DNA of 8,715 nucleotides from Crickella sp963642455 (GCA_963642455.1 CAVIGM010000046.1:1-8715); one strand, 5' to 3'. Positions 1 through 6,667 are shown, counted from the first letter of the stretch. A program made the numbers and translations. Notes: a model not told the origin generated them from the sequence alone.

Positions 1-34
1 AAAAAAAGCAAGGCTGAGTTCGAGCCTTGCTTTT
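1..34 (-). terminator. Rho-independent terminator of the ECF S-component gene
   Basis: A perfect 12-bp inverted repeat pairs 4-15 with 23-34 around a 7-nt loop (16-22). Read on the minus strand, the hairpin ends in seven T (complement of the A run at 1-7), the form of an intrinsic terminator. It lies about 10 nt past the stop codon of the minus-strand gene at 45-593, so it ends that transcript. Confidence 0.9.
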
Positions 35-44
35 GCTTTGCCAG

Positions 45-593
45 CTATCTCACATAGAACATGATTTCCCTGATGGCTGTCTTCTTGAGGGCTTCGGTAA
101 CGATTACCGCAAGCACCGCGCCGACGATGGCCTGAAGCATATTGAAGCCCACGCAGTAAGCGGCCTCAATCCAGTTGCCGAAGAGGTACAGCTCCGAGAA
201 GAAGTAGCCTGTCACCATGAGGACCGATGCCAATACATAGCCTGCTATTTCGAGAAGCGGAATGTTGGCAACTCGCTTGCAACTGTCAAGGGATTTCGAT
301 GCCCTGTCGATGAAGAAGCCAAATACCAGAATGAGAATCAGCTTACAGAAGAAAGTCCAAGGCGCCCAGAAAGGAAGAAGCGAAAGGTCGGCAAGCACAG
401 CGCCAACTGTACCTGCGAAACAAGCGTATTTCCGAGGAAGCATAATTACAGATATGAAAATAACAGCATCCCCAAGGTGTATATAGCAATCCGCACCAAC
501 AGGAATTCTGATTAGCATGGTGCATAAGTAGGTAATCGCTGTCAGAAGCGCCGTGTATACCATCAATGTCAAAGTCTTGTTTCGTCTATCCAT
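45..593 (-). CDS. ECF transporter S component (substrate-binding membrane subunit), vitamin B6-type candidate
   Basis: A 182-aa integral membrane protein with about five or six hydrophobic segments, the usual size of an S component of energy-coupling factor (ECF) importers. Recognisable family features are IHLGD (residues 38-42), GxxGxxLADL (61-70) and WAPWTFFCKL (76-85), matching the ECF riboflavin/pyridoxine-type S family (PF07155-like). It would bind a vitamin at the outer face and work with a shared EcfA/A'/T energy module, which is not in this window. The ATG at 593 has a GAGGG ribosome site (602-598) with short 4-nt spacing. It is monocistronic and divergent from a MocR-type regulator. 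Comparative genomics has linked some MocR regulators to ECF pyridoxine transporters (PdxU types), so B6 uptake is the leading inference. Riboflavin, niacin or another vitamin cannot be excluded from sequence. Confidence 0.85.
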   Translation of the reverse strand: MDRRNKTLTLMVYTALLTAITYLCTMLIRIPVGADCYIHLGDAVIFISVIMLPRKYACFAGTVGAVLADLSLLPFWAPWTFFCKLILILVFGFFIDRASKSLDSCKRVANIPLLEIAGYVLASVLMVTGYFFSELYLFGNWIEAAYCVGFNMLQAIVGAVLAVIVTEALKKTAIREIMFYVR

Positions 594-622
594 TTCGCCC
601 TCGTATCCGCCTTCATTTGAAC

Positions 623-636
623 TTGAATATCTTCAA
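623..636. promoter_or_regulatory. Dyad TTGAA-TATC-TTCAA over the -35 box, candidate operator
   Basis: A 5-bp inverted repeat (TTGAA 623-627, TTCAA 632-636) spans the -35 box of the rightward promoter. A further TTGAA lies directly upstream (617-621), giving a direct repeat as well. It lies between the divergent regulator and transporter genes, where a MocR-type regulator would be expected to act on both. The assignment is by position only. Confidence 0.4.
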
Positions 637-651
637 TACGAGTTATATAAT
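623..651 (+). promoter_or_regulatory. Sigma-A type promoter of the MocR regulator operon
   Basis: TTGAAT (623-628), a 17-bp spacer and a perfect TATAAT (646-651) face the plus-strand regulator gene, predicting a start near 658 and a leader of about 67 nt. The same AT-rich stretch must also carry the minus-strand promoter for the ECF gene. On that strand the best match is weak (TATTAT at 652-647 with a poor -35), so that gene may need activation. Confidence 0.65.
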
Positions 652-724
652 ATCATATGTCTGTACTTAAATGAATGTGCAAATTACGAAATAAATTAGA
701 TTACAGATTAAGGGGAAAAGACAA

Positions 725-2149
725 TTGAAGAGCTTAATTTTGAATTTAGATAACAGTTCGGGCGAGAATCTATATATACAGATTTACGAGCTGCTTAAGA
801 GCGAAATCGTATCGGGCGCGATGCCTAAGGGCACCAAGCTGCCATCTCTTCGCAAGCTTGCAAGCGAGAACGAGATAAGCGTCACCACCGTCGAAACGGC
901 CTACACCCAGCTTCTTGTCGAGGGCTACATAGAGAGCAGACCTAAGTCGGGCTATTATGTAAGCGACGGAGTTGCGGAATCGGCGGCCGAGCTTATCGAC
1001 GATGAAGAGAATTTTGCGAGCCTCGACGACCTTCTTCCGCCTGACTCTTCTCAGGCAAGAAAAGTAGTCGGCAACGAGAAGCAGATGGTCTACGACGAGG
1101 AGAGCTTCGAATTTGCCAAGTGGAAGAAGTGCATGAACAAGGTGTTCAACGAATATTCGCACCTTCTGCAGACCGAGGCAGATGTAAAAGGAGAGCCGGC
1201 TCTTCGCTACGAGATCGCTAAATACCTTTACCAAAGCCGTGGAGTTAAGTGCTCACCCGAGCAGATTCTGATTGGTGCGGGCACTCAGCAGCTTACACTT
1301 CAGCTTACAAGAATCTTGAAGGAACTTGGTGTAAATAACGCGGCGACCGAGACACCTGGCTACGGACCTGTCAGGGAAATTTTCAAGGACGAGGGTTTTC
1401 CACTTACCGAAGTGCCAATCCTCGACAGCGGAATTGCGCTTGAACAGCTTCCGACGAACCTTCGCACAATCGTCTATGTGAATCCGTCCAACCAATTTCC
1501 AAGCGGAGCCGTAATGCCTGTCGGAAGAAGGTACGAGCTCATCAAATGGGCGAACGACAACAACAGCTACATTCTCGAGGACGACTACGACAGCGAGCTA
1601 AGATATTTTGGCAAGCCGATTCCTGCGATGCAGGGCCTCGATAACTCTGGAAGAGTCGTATACCTTGGATCCTTCTCGAGCACACTTTTTGCATCCATCA
1701 AGATCAGCTACATGGTGCTGCCTAAGGAATTGATGCAAATTTTCGAGTCCATGCAGGGACGCTACAGCCAGACCTGCTCGAAGGCCGAGCAAATTTGCCT
1801 CGCTTTCTACATGGAGGCCGGCTATTATTACCGACACATCAAGAAGCTCAGAAGAATGTACGCATCCAAGCTCGAGACGACGATTTCGATTATCGAGCAG
1901 AACGGCGCGGGAATGATAACGGCAGAGGATTCGAAGTCCGGCATTGCGATTAAGCTCAAGGTAGCAACAAGCCTTAGCCCGGAGAGAATTTGCCAGCTTG
2001 CAAAAGACATCGGCCTTACTATGCACCCGGTGTCCGACCTTTGCAGTGACAAGGAGCAGGTGGTACTTTTCTATTTCTACAAGGTGCCGGAGGCTCTGCT
2101 TAAATTATTGCTTAAGATGTTTGTTCAGAAGATCAGAAAGTTGGGATAG
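725..2149 (+). CDS. MocR/GabR-type regulator (GntR wHTH + aminotransferase-fold domain) lacking the PLP lysine
   Basis: A 474-aa protein with a GntR-type winged helix (about residues 16-80; recognition helix near ISVTTVETAYTQL, 51-63), a linker, and a class I aminotransferase-like domain (about 115-470). This is the typical MocR layout and length. PLP-fold landmarks are present: GAGTQQL (184-190), NPSNQFPSG (253-261) and EDDYD (285-289). At the lysine motif, usually SFSK-T/S-L followed by LR, this protein reads SFSSTL (316-321) and IK, so Ser319 takes the place of the Schiff-base Lys and Lys326 that of the phosphate-binding Arg. It may bind PLP non-covalently or another ligand. The start is TTG at 725, supported by AGGGG at 711-715 with 9-nt spacing. 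It is the first gene of an operon with the SurE fusion, and probably controls itself and the divergent ECF gene. Confidence 0.92.
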   Translation: MKSLILNLDNSSGENLYIQIYELLKSEIVSGAMPKGTKLPSLRKLASENEISVTTVETAYTQLLVEGYIESRPKSGYYVSDGVAESAAELIDDEENFASLDDLLPPDSSQARKVVGNEKQMVYDEESFEFAKWKKCMNKVFNEYSHLLQTEADVKGEPALRYEIAKYLYQSRGVKCSPEQILIGAGTQQLTLQLTRILKELGVNNAATETPGYGPVREIFKDEGFPLTEVPILDSGIALEQLPTNLRTIVYVNPSNQFPSGAVMPVGRRYELIKWANDNNSYILEDDYDSELRYFGKPIPAMQGLDNSGRVVYLGSFSSTLFASIKISYMVLPKELMQIFESMQGRYSQTCSKAEQICLAFYMEAGYYYRHIKKLRRMYASKLETTISIIEQNGAGMITAEDSKSGIAIKLKVATSLSPERICQLAKDIGLTMHPVSDLCSDKEQVVLFYFYKVPEALLKLLLKMFVQKIRKLG

Positions 2150-2152
2150 GAT

Positions 2153-3457
2153 ATGTCGAAGAAGAAATACAATATACTTGTGACAAATGATGACGGCTAT
2201 GAGGCTGCCGGAATAAAGGCCTTGGTCGAGGCTATCGGCTCGTGGAATGATGTATATCTTGTTGCGCCAAAGGGGCAGAACAGCGGAATGAGCCAGCGCC
2301 TGACCTTCCGTAAGGATATCGAACTTACGAAGATTGATATGCCTAAGACCGTTGAGGCCTTTGCTTTTGACGGAACACCTACGGACTGCGTTAAATGGGC
2401 TCTGCAGCACTACGAGTCACAGGGCTTGAAATTCGATTTTGTCTTGTCGGGAATAAATCTTGGCGGCAATTCCGGAGCTTCCGTATATTATTCGGGCACG
2501 GTCGGAGCGGCAAGAGAGGCTTCCGTTCAGGGCTATCATGCCCTTGCGCTGTCTGTTGTCAGCCATGACGCGAAGCACTTCGAGAGCATTACGACGATTA
2601 TTAAGGACCTTCTTAAGTCGTCCGAGAAGCTCCCTACATCAACCATACTGTGTGTGGGCGCGCCGGACATTCCTCTATATGATATAAAAGGAAGGTTGCT
2701 GGTCGCTTGCGCCGATTACGGCCACGGAGAGAATTTCCTCTTCGACGAGGTAGGCGACAACAAATTCAGATACGGCCATAGATTCACAGATACCGTTCTT
2801 GAAGATAAAGGCGGTAAGATTAAATACGATTTCGACGCAATTCAGGCGGGCTATGTTGCAATCGCACCACTCACATCGAAGGTGCAGGATGCGGACGCGC
2901 TGATGGAGCTTCAAGGACTTGCTAACAGCGAGGCTCTGACTGTCTTCATAGACTTTCAGGAGAAGCTTATGCCAGCCATGAGGAAGAGCGCTAAGCTCGA
3001 AGAGAATCTTGTCAAATTCGCTAAATGTCTCGAAAGGCTCGATGCGCCTGTGCTTGTGACTGAGCAGTACAGCAAGGGCCTCGGATATACGATTCCGTCA
3101 ATTCGAGACGCGCTCGGCGAATTCGAGAAGGTCGACAAGCTGTCGTTCAACTGCCTTGCGGAGAAATCCTTCAGAAAGGCAATCGAGGGAATGTCGTCGA
3201 AGAGAGTCATTCTTTGCGGAATCGAGGCACACATCTGCCTGCAGCAGACCGCCGAAGAATTCTTGAAGCGAGGCTATGAGGTCGTTATCCCTAAGAATTG
3301 CTGCGCATCGAGAAATAAAGAGGACTACGAGACCGCTATGCAGCTTCTTGCAAACGAGGGTTGCAAGATTACAACCTGGGAATCCGTAATTTACGAAATG
3401 CTCGGAAGCTCGCTTCATCCTGCCTTCAGAAAAATTTCGGAAATTGTCAAAGCTTAG
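2153..3457 (+). CDS. surE: Bifunctional fusion: SurE 5'-nucleotidase/phosphatase + isochorismatase-family cysteine hydrolase
   Basis: A 434-aa two-domain protein. Residues 1-255 are a full SurE: NDDG (12-15) with metal-binding Asp13 and Asp14, Ser44 in APKGQNSG, and Asn102 in SGINLGGN. SurE enzymes are metal-dependent phosphatases acting on nucleoside monophosphates and other small phosphate esters. Residues 260-434 are a full isochorismatase-like domain of the YcaC/ISOC1-2 type: Asp267 in FIDFQE, TEQYSKGLG (303-311), Lys329 in DKLSF and nucleophile Cys362 in GIEAHICLQQTA, ending HPAFRKIS. All expected catalytic residues of both halves are present, so both may be active. SurE and this hydrolase are normally separate proteins of about 250 and 180 aa. 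The start lies 3 nt after the regulator stop, with only weak AGG upstream, suggesting translational coupling. Dephosphorylation followed by hydrolysis of one metabolite (NMN, a nucleotide or a B6 phosphate) is inferred. Gene symbol applies to the N-terminal half only. Confidence 0.9.
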   Translation: MSKKKYNILVTNDDGYEAAGIKALVEAIGSWNDVYLVAPKGQNSGMSQRLTFRKDIELTKIDMPKTVEAFAFDGTPTDCVKWALQHYESQGLKFDFVLSGINLGGNSGASVYYSGTVGAAREASVQGYHALALSVVSHDAKHFESITTIIKDLLKSSEKLPTSTILCVGAPDIPLYDIKGRLLVACADYGHGENFLFDEVGDNKFRYGHRFTDTVLEDKGGKIKYDFDAIQAGYVAIAPLTSKVQDADALMELQGLANSEALTVFIDFQEKLMPAMRKSAKLEENLVKFAKCLERLDAPVLVTEQYSKGLGYTIPSIRDALGEFEKVDKLSFNCLAEKSFRKAIEGMSSKRVILCGIEAHICLQQTAEEFLKRGYEVVIPKNCCASRNKEDYETAMQLLANEGCKITTWESVIYEMLGSSLHPAFRKISEIVKA

Positions 3458-3568
3458 TAGCCTCGAAAGGCAAATCATGTTACAATTCGAAAGGTTGCGA
3501 CTTTGCGCGCGCCCGTACAACCTACGCATAAAAAATTTTTTACATATACAAATGAAAGGAAATCACTA

Positions 3569-4858
3569 ATGAAAAAGTCAAACAGATGGTTAATCCTCAT
3601 AATCGCAACAGTATCACTGCTGTTCCTCGGATTAATCTATGCATGGTCAATCTTCAAGGCACCACTTGCCGAGCTTTTCCCAAGCTGGACCGTATCACAG
3701 CTCTCGCTGACATTTACAATTTCGATGTCAATGTTCTGCATCGGAGGCTTCGTGGGCGGAATCACAAGCAAGAAGCTCGGACTCAGAATTAAATTCTTCA
3801 TCTCCGCAGTGCTGCTCTTCGTCGCATTCTTCGGAGTATCAATGGTTGACACAGCTAACCCATCAAAGAGCCTTGTTATGCTCTACGTATTCTACGCATT
3901 CTTCGGTGGCGGCGGAGTAGGCTTCGCTTATAACGCTATCATCGGCTCTGTTTCGAAATGGTTCCCAGATTGCATCGGACTTGCTTCCGGAATTATGCTG
4001 ATGGGCTTCGGACTCGGCGCCCTCGTTCTTGGCGGAATCGCAAGCGGAATGATGGGAAGCATCGGAGTTGCCCTGACATTCAAGATCCTTGCTGTTGCAA
4101 TCGCAATCGCCATGGTTCTCTCGGCTATTTTCATCAAGGCACCTGAGGCAGGCGAAGTAGCACCTGCAAAGAAGGATGCTGCTCTTGATGCCGCAAAAGA
4201 GGCAGAAGCGACAGGCGACGCAGCAAAGACGGCTGACGACGCTGCAAAGAAAGAGGCCGACGCTTCGACACAATACACACCTGCCGAAATGCTCAAAACT
4301 TCCAAATTCTGGATTTTCCTTATTTGGAACATCTGCGTAAGTGCTGCTGGCCTTCTTGTTATCAACAGCGCCGCAAATATCTCAATCGCTTTCGGTGGAG
4401 CAGCCGTACTTGGAATGATCGTTTCACTCTTTAACGGCTTCGGACGTATCGTCAGCGGCACTATCTTCGATAAGAAAGGAAGCTCTACTGCAATTCTCGC
4501 TTGCACAATGTTCATGGTAATTGCAGGCGTTCTGCTCTCACTTGGCGGAATCACTAAGTCCTATGCGCTCGTATTTGCAGGACTTGTATTCGTTGGACTG
4601 TCCTTCGGCGGCTGCCCAGCTCTCGGCTCAGCTTATACAAATAAGCAGTTCGGAGCTAAGCACTTCCCAACGAACTTCAGCATCATGAACTTCAACCTGC
4701 TCTTCGCAGCAACACTCGGACCAACACTCTCGGCTAAGCTTCTCACAGCAGCTAACGGAGTATATAACACGAATTTCTATGCAGTTCTTGCACTTGCAGT
4801 AATCGGCATCGTTCTCTGGGCACTGCTCGCAGTAATTCTTAAGAAGGAAGCGAAATAG
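3569..4858 (+). CDS. OFA-family MFS transporter (oxalate/formate or monocarboxylate antiporter type)
   Basis: A 429-aa, roughly 12-segment major facilitator of the OFA (oxalate:formate antiporter, OxlT-like) family. The N-terminal NRWLILIIATVSLLFLGLIYAWSIFK is typical, as are WFPDCIGLASGIM (131-143; family usually WFPDRRGLASG) and GRIVSGTIFDKKG in the second half. Substrates in the family include oxalate/formate, lactate and other small carboxylates; the substrate here cannot be read. The cytoplasmic loop between segments 6 and 7 (about 192-240) carries a low-complexity Ala/Lys/Asp/Glu stretch. The start is set at the ATG at 3569, because AAAGGA (3555-3560) lies 8 nt upstream and the membrane domain begins at once. 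An in-frame ATG at 3503 would add 22 polar residues without support. No clear promoter is seen in the 111-nt gap before it, so read-through from the SurE fusion gene is possible. Confidence 0.9.
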   Translation: MKKSNRWLILIIATVSLLFLGLIYAWSIFKAPLAELFPSWTVSQLSLTFTISMSMFCIGGFVGGITSKKLGLRIKFFISAVLLFVAFFGVSMVDTANPSKSLVMLYVFYAFFGGGGVGFAYNAIIGSVSKWFPDCIGLASGIMLMGFGLGALVLGGIASGMMGSIGVALTFKILAVAIAIAMVLSAIFIKAPEAGEVAPAKKDAALDAAKEAEATGDAAKTADDAAKKEADASTQYTPAEMLKTSKFWIFLIWNICVSAAGLLVINSAANISIAFGGAAVLGMIVSLFNGFGRIVSGTIFDKKGSSTAILACTMFMVIAGVLLSLGGITKSYALVFAGLVFVGLSFGGCPALGSAYTNKQFGAKHFPTNFSIMNFNLLFAATLGPTLSAKLLTAANGVYNTNFYAVLALAVIGIVLWALLAVILKKEAK

Positions 4859-4944
4859 GTAGGGGAACTTCAAGCAGGAAATGCACTCACGAATTATGGA
4901 TTTTATGGATTTGATTGATTAAGGCGTATAAGGAGGACATATAA

Positions 4945-6141
4945 ATGAGAAAATTCAAACGCATACTGGCTGCCGTAACGGCGCTGCTTATGCTGGCGTT
5001 GACGCCGCTCTCGGCTTTTGCTGGATCCGGTACGAATGATAGCAACGGAAAGTCAGTGGTCAGCCGTGTAGACATTACGATGAATTCTCCCGGATGGACG
5101 AGTGTTCTCGAATTGGGTGACACAATAGCGTATTACAGCTCCTATTACAACTTCAATTCAACAGCCTATATCGACACGGATGCTACTGGTCACGCAGGCT
5201 ATGTAAGTCCAAAGACTAACAGCGAAGGGGGTCGGAATGACATTAAACACTGGTATATGTGCCCTCAAGCTTTATATGCTGGCAATGCTACGGATTGGTC
5301 GTTAATGAACGCTGGCAGCTACATCTATGCAAGAACATATTATCGCATGAACATGGTCTTGACATTTACCGATGCGCAGAAGGATAACTGCGTGTTCGCC
5401 GCAAACACCACTTGCACCATTAACGGCACATCCTGTACGGTGACTCGCAACAGCGACACAGAGATTACCATCGATTATATTATCGAGCCGATGCATTATT
5501 CCGATGATGCCTATAAAGACAATTACGAAATAATTGAAAATATAACATCTCAAATCGTCGAGCCGAAGATAGGTGCGCTTCCAACAAACATGCCAACTTC
5601 TTATTCCTTAAGTCCAACTGGCGAAATCGACAGCCACTATATTATCTGGCGAAAGATGAGCGCCGACGACTATAATGCTATGAAGGAGTGGTATAGCAAG
5701 CCTCATGACGAGGATGAAACCTGCCCTTATGAATTTAGGGATAGGCAAGACCGACTCGAATATGAGACTACCGAAGAAGAACCATATTTCATCTACACCG
5801 AGAAATTTGAAGAAGGATATGCATACCAAGCAGAGGTCTGCTTTGCCACTGATGAGCGCACGTATAACATCTTCAGCGAGAATCTGCGCGCCACAATAAA
5901 TGGCAAGACATACGAGAACGAATACGATGCGAATTACTGGTATGGCTATGATTATGATCCTAATGAAGCGGCATTCTATATCGAATTTGCTCCTTTAGGG
6001 CAATCATCGTCCGATTCTGCTGATAAAGCAGAATCTCCTTCAACTGCTGACGACAGCTCGGCTCTGTGGTTCGTGCTCGCACTCTCAAGCGGCGCAGCTA
6101 TCACGCTGCTGCTCTCCTCAAGAAAGCGCAGCATCCGATAA
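4945..6141 (+). CDS. Secreted, probably wall- or membrane-anchored surface protein with two related modules
   Basis: A 398-aa protein of unknown function. It starts with a clear Sec signal peptide (RKFKR, hydrophobic core 7-22, predicted cleavage after AFA at 26). The extracellular part is rich in Tyr, Asp, Glu and Asn and seems to hold two related modules: each ends in a hydrophobic-strand pattern with a central TING (residues 158-161 in about 130-180; 317-320 in about 289-349). The C-terminus has SPSTA (364-368), a hydrophobic segment (373-390) and RKR (393-395), the layout of a sortase sorting signal, but with A where SPxTG/LPxTG signals have G. It may be a variant sortase substrate or simply a C-terminal membrane anchor. 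Strong AAGGAGGA site at 4931-4938, then ATG at 4945. No enzymatic motif is seen; adhesion or a surface-layer role is a guess. Confidence 0.85.
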   Translation: MRKFKRILAAVTALLMLALTPLSAFAGSGTNDSNGKSVVSRVDITMNSPGWTSVLELGDTIAYYSSYYNFNSTAYIDTDATGHAGYVSPKTNSEGGRNDIKHWYMCPQALYAGNATDWSLMNAGSYIYARTYYRMNMVLTFTDAQKDNCVFAANTTCTINGTSCTVTRNSDTEITIDYIIEPMHYSDDAYKDNYEIIENITSQIVEPKIGALPTNMPTSYSLSPTGEIDSHYIIWRKMSADDYNAMKEWYSKPHDEDETCPYEFRDRQDRLEYETTEEEPYFIYTEKFEEGYAYQAEVCFATDERTYNIFSENLRATINGKTYENEYDANYWYGYDYDPNEAAFYIEFAPLGQSSSDSADKAESPSTADDSSALWFVLALSSGAAITLLLSSRKRSIR

Positions 6142-6157
6142 CGCGCGAAGCTCTGTT

Positions 6158-6186
6158 AACCCGATCTTCCGCTGTTGAAGATGGTT
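6158..6186 (+). other. Hairpin just after the surface-protein gene
   Basis: AACC (6158-6161) and ATCTTC (6164-6169) pair with GAAGAT (6177-6182) and GGTT (6183-6186), a 10-bp stem with a 2-nt bulge and a 7-nt loop, starting 16 nt past the stop codon. No T tract follows, so it is more likely an mRNA 3'-end stabiliser than a terminator. Confidence 0.35.
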
Positions 6187-6207
6187 CAGCAAAATAGGTC
6201 ATCAAAC

Positions 6208-6279
6208 AATCTTGAGGCTTCCGAAGAAGAATTCAAATAATCTTGGGGCTTCCGAAGAAGAATTCAAATAATCTTGGGA
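6208..6279. repeat. 31-bp tandem repeat, 2.3 copies
   Basis: Units start at 6208, 6239 and 6270 (partial, 10 nt). The first two differ at one base (CTTGAGG versus CTTGGGG), so the duplication is recent or maintained. The unit contains CTTCCGAAGAAGAATTC, and 31 is not a multiple of three. It lies between the surface-protein stop and the terminator, so it would be transcribed in the 3' UTR. Confidence 0.9.
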
Positions 6280-6315
6280 TTAAGATGACAGATAATTAAA
6301 TAATGAAATAATGAA

Positions 6316-6357
6316 AAATCGAGGAAATCAGTAGTCGCTGATTTCCTCGTTCTATTT
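6316..6357. terminator. Bidirectional Rho-independent terminator
   Basis: A perfect 12-bp stem (CGAGGAAATCAG 6320-6331 with CTGATTTCCTCG 6338-6349) around a 6-nt loop is followed by TTCTATTT on the plus strand. On the minus strand the stem is followed by ATTTTTCATT. It can end the plus-strand surface-protein transcript and stop leftward read-through from the toxin operon. Confidence 0.8.
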
Positions 6358-6468
6358 AATAGGACATTTTGTCGGAAGAAGGCCGTTGAGACACTTGGGC
6401 AGCATATGGAAGCACGTTGAAGTCTTTGAACACACTGCGACAGCACTGATGGATATTTATTCATTATC

Positions 6469-6484
6469 TTGAATATATATTCAA
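6469..6484. repeat. Perfect 16-bp palindrome
   Basis: TTGAATATATATTCAA reads the same on both strands. It may be a protein-binding site, but it does not sit in front of a recognised gene, so its role is unknown. Its half-site TTGAATAT also occurs at 623-630 over the regulator promoter. Confidence 0.5.
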
Positions 6485-6505
6485 TGCCAAAATGCGGGGT
6501 TCTGA

Positions 6506-6575
6506 CAAAAATCCGTTCGTTTTTGAAGAAAATCGCCGACAGAGCTTCAAAATCGCAAAAACGAACGGATTTTTG
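6506..6575. repeat. Perfect 20-bp inverted repeat with 30-nt loop
   Basis: CAAAAATCCGTTCGTTTTTG (6506-6525) and its exact reverse complement (6556-6575) can form a 20-bp stem. Inside, TTTTGAAG (6521-6528) can instead pair with CTTCAAAA (6545-6552), so two mutually exclusive stems exist. The right arm is repeated exactly at 6617-6636. Confidence 0.9.
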
Positions 6576-6660
6576 AATGTGAACATCTGAGGAGTCGCCG
6601 ACAGAGCCCAGAATCGCAAAAACGAACGGATTTTTGGAAACAAGTCTCGAAGGAATCGCC
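6533..6660. repeat. Imperfect ~61-bp tandem repeat, two units plus a degenerate third
   Basis: TCGCCGACAGAGC occurs at 6533-6545 and 6595-6607, each followed 10-11 nt later by the same 20-mer (6556-6575 and 6617-6636). A third, diverged TCGCCGGCGGAAC begins at 6656, again about 61 nt on, but is not followed by the 20-mer. This is a nested series of intergenic repeats. No coding role is apparent. Confidence 0.8.
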
Positions 6661-6667
6661 GGCGGAA

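Noticed and set aside
27..515. 162-codon open frame on the plus strand
   Set aside because: It is antisense to the well-supported ECF S-component gene and has no membrane or domain signature.
3460..3471. GCCT-CGAA-AGGC hairpin after the SurE fusion as a terminator
   Set aside because: The stem is only 4 bp and no T tract follows.
3503..3568. Upstream in-frame ATG at 3503 extending the OFA transporter by 22 residues
   Set aside because: No ribosome site before it and a polar extension unlike the family. AAAGGA 8 nt before the ATG at 3569 and the immediate start of the membrane domain favour 3569.
4859..4944. Riboswitch or terminator between the transporter and the surface-protein gene
   Set aside because: The 86-nt gap shows only AT-rich ATGGATTT-like repeats and the ribosome site, with no convincing stem or promoter.
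6506..6636. Insertion sequence or MITE with terminal inverted repeats
   Set aside because: Inverted arms exist, but I found no target-site duplication, no transposase and no second element end. It is kept as a structured repeat only.
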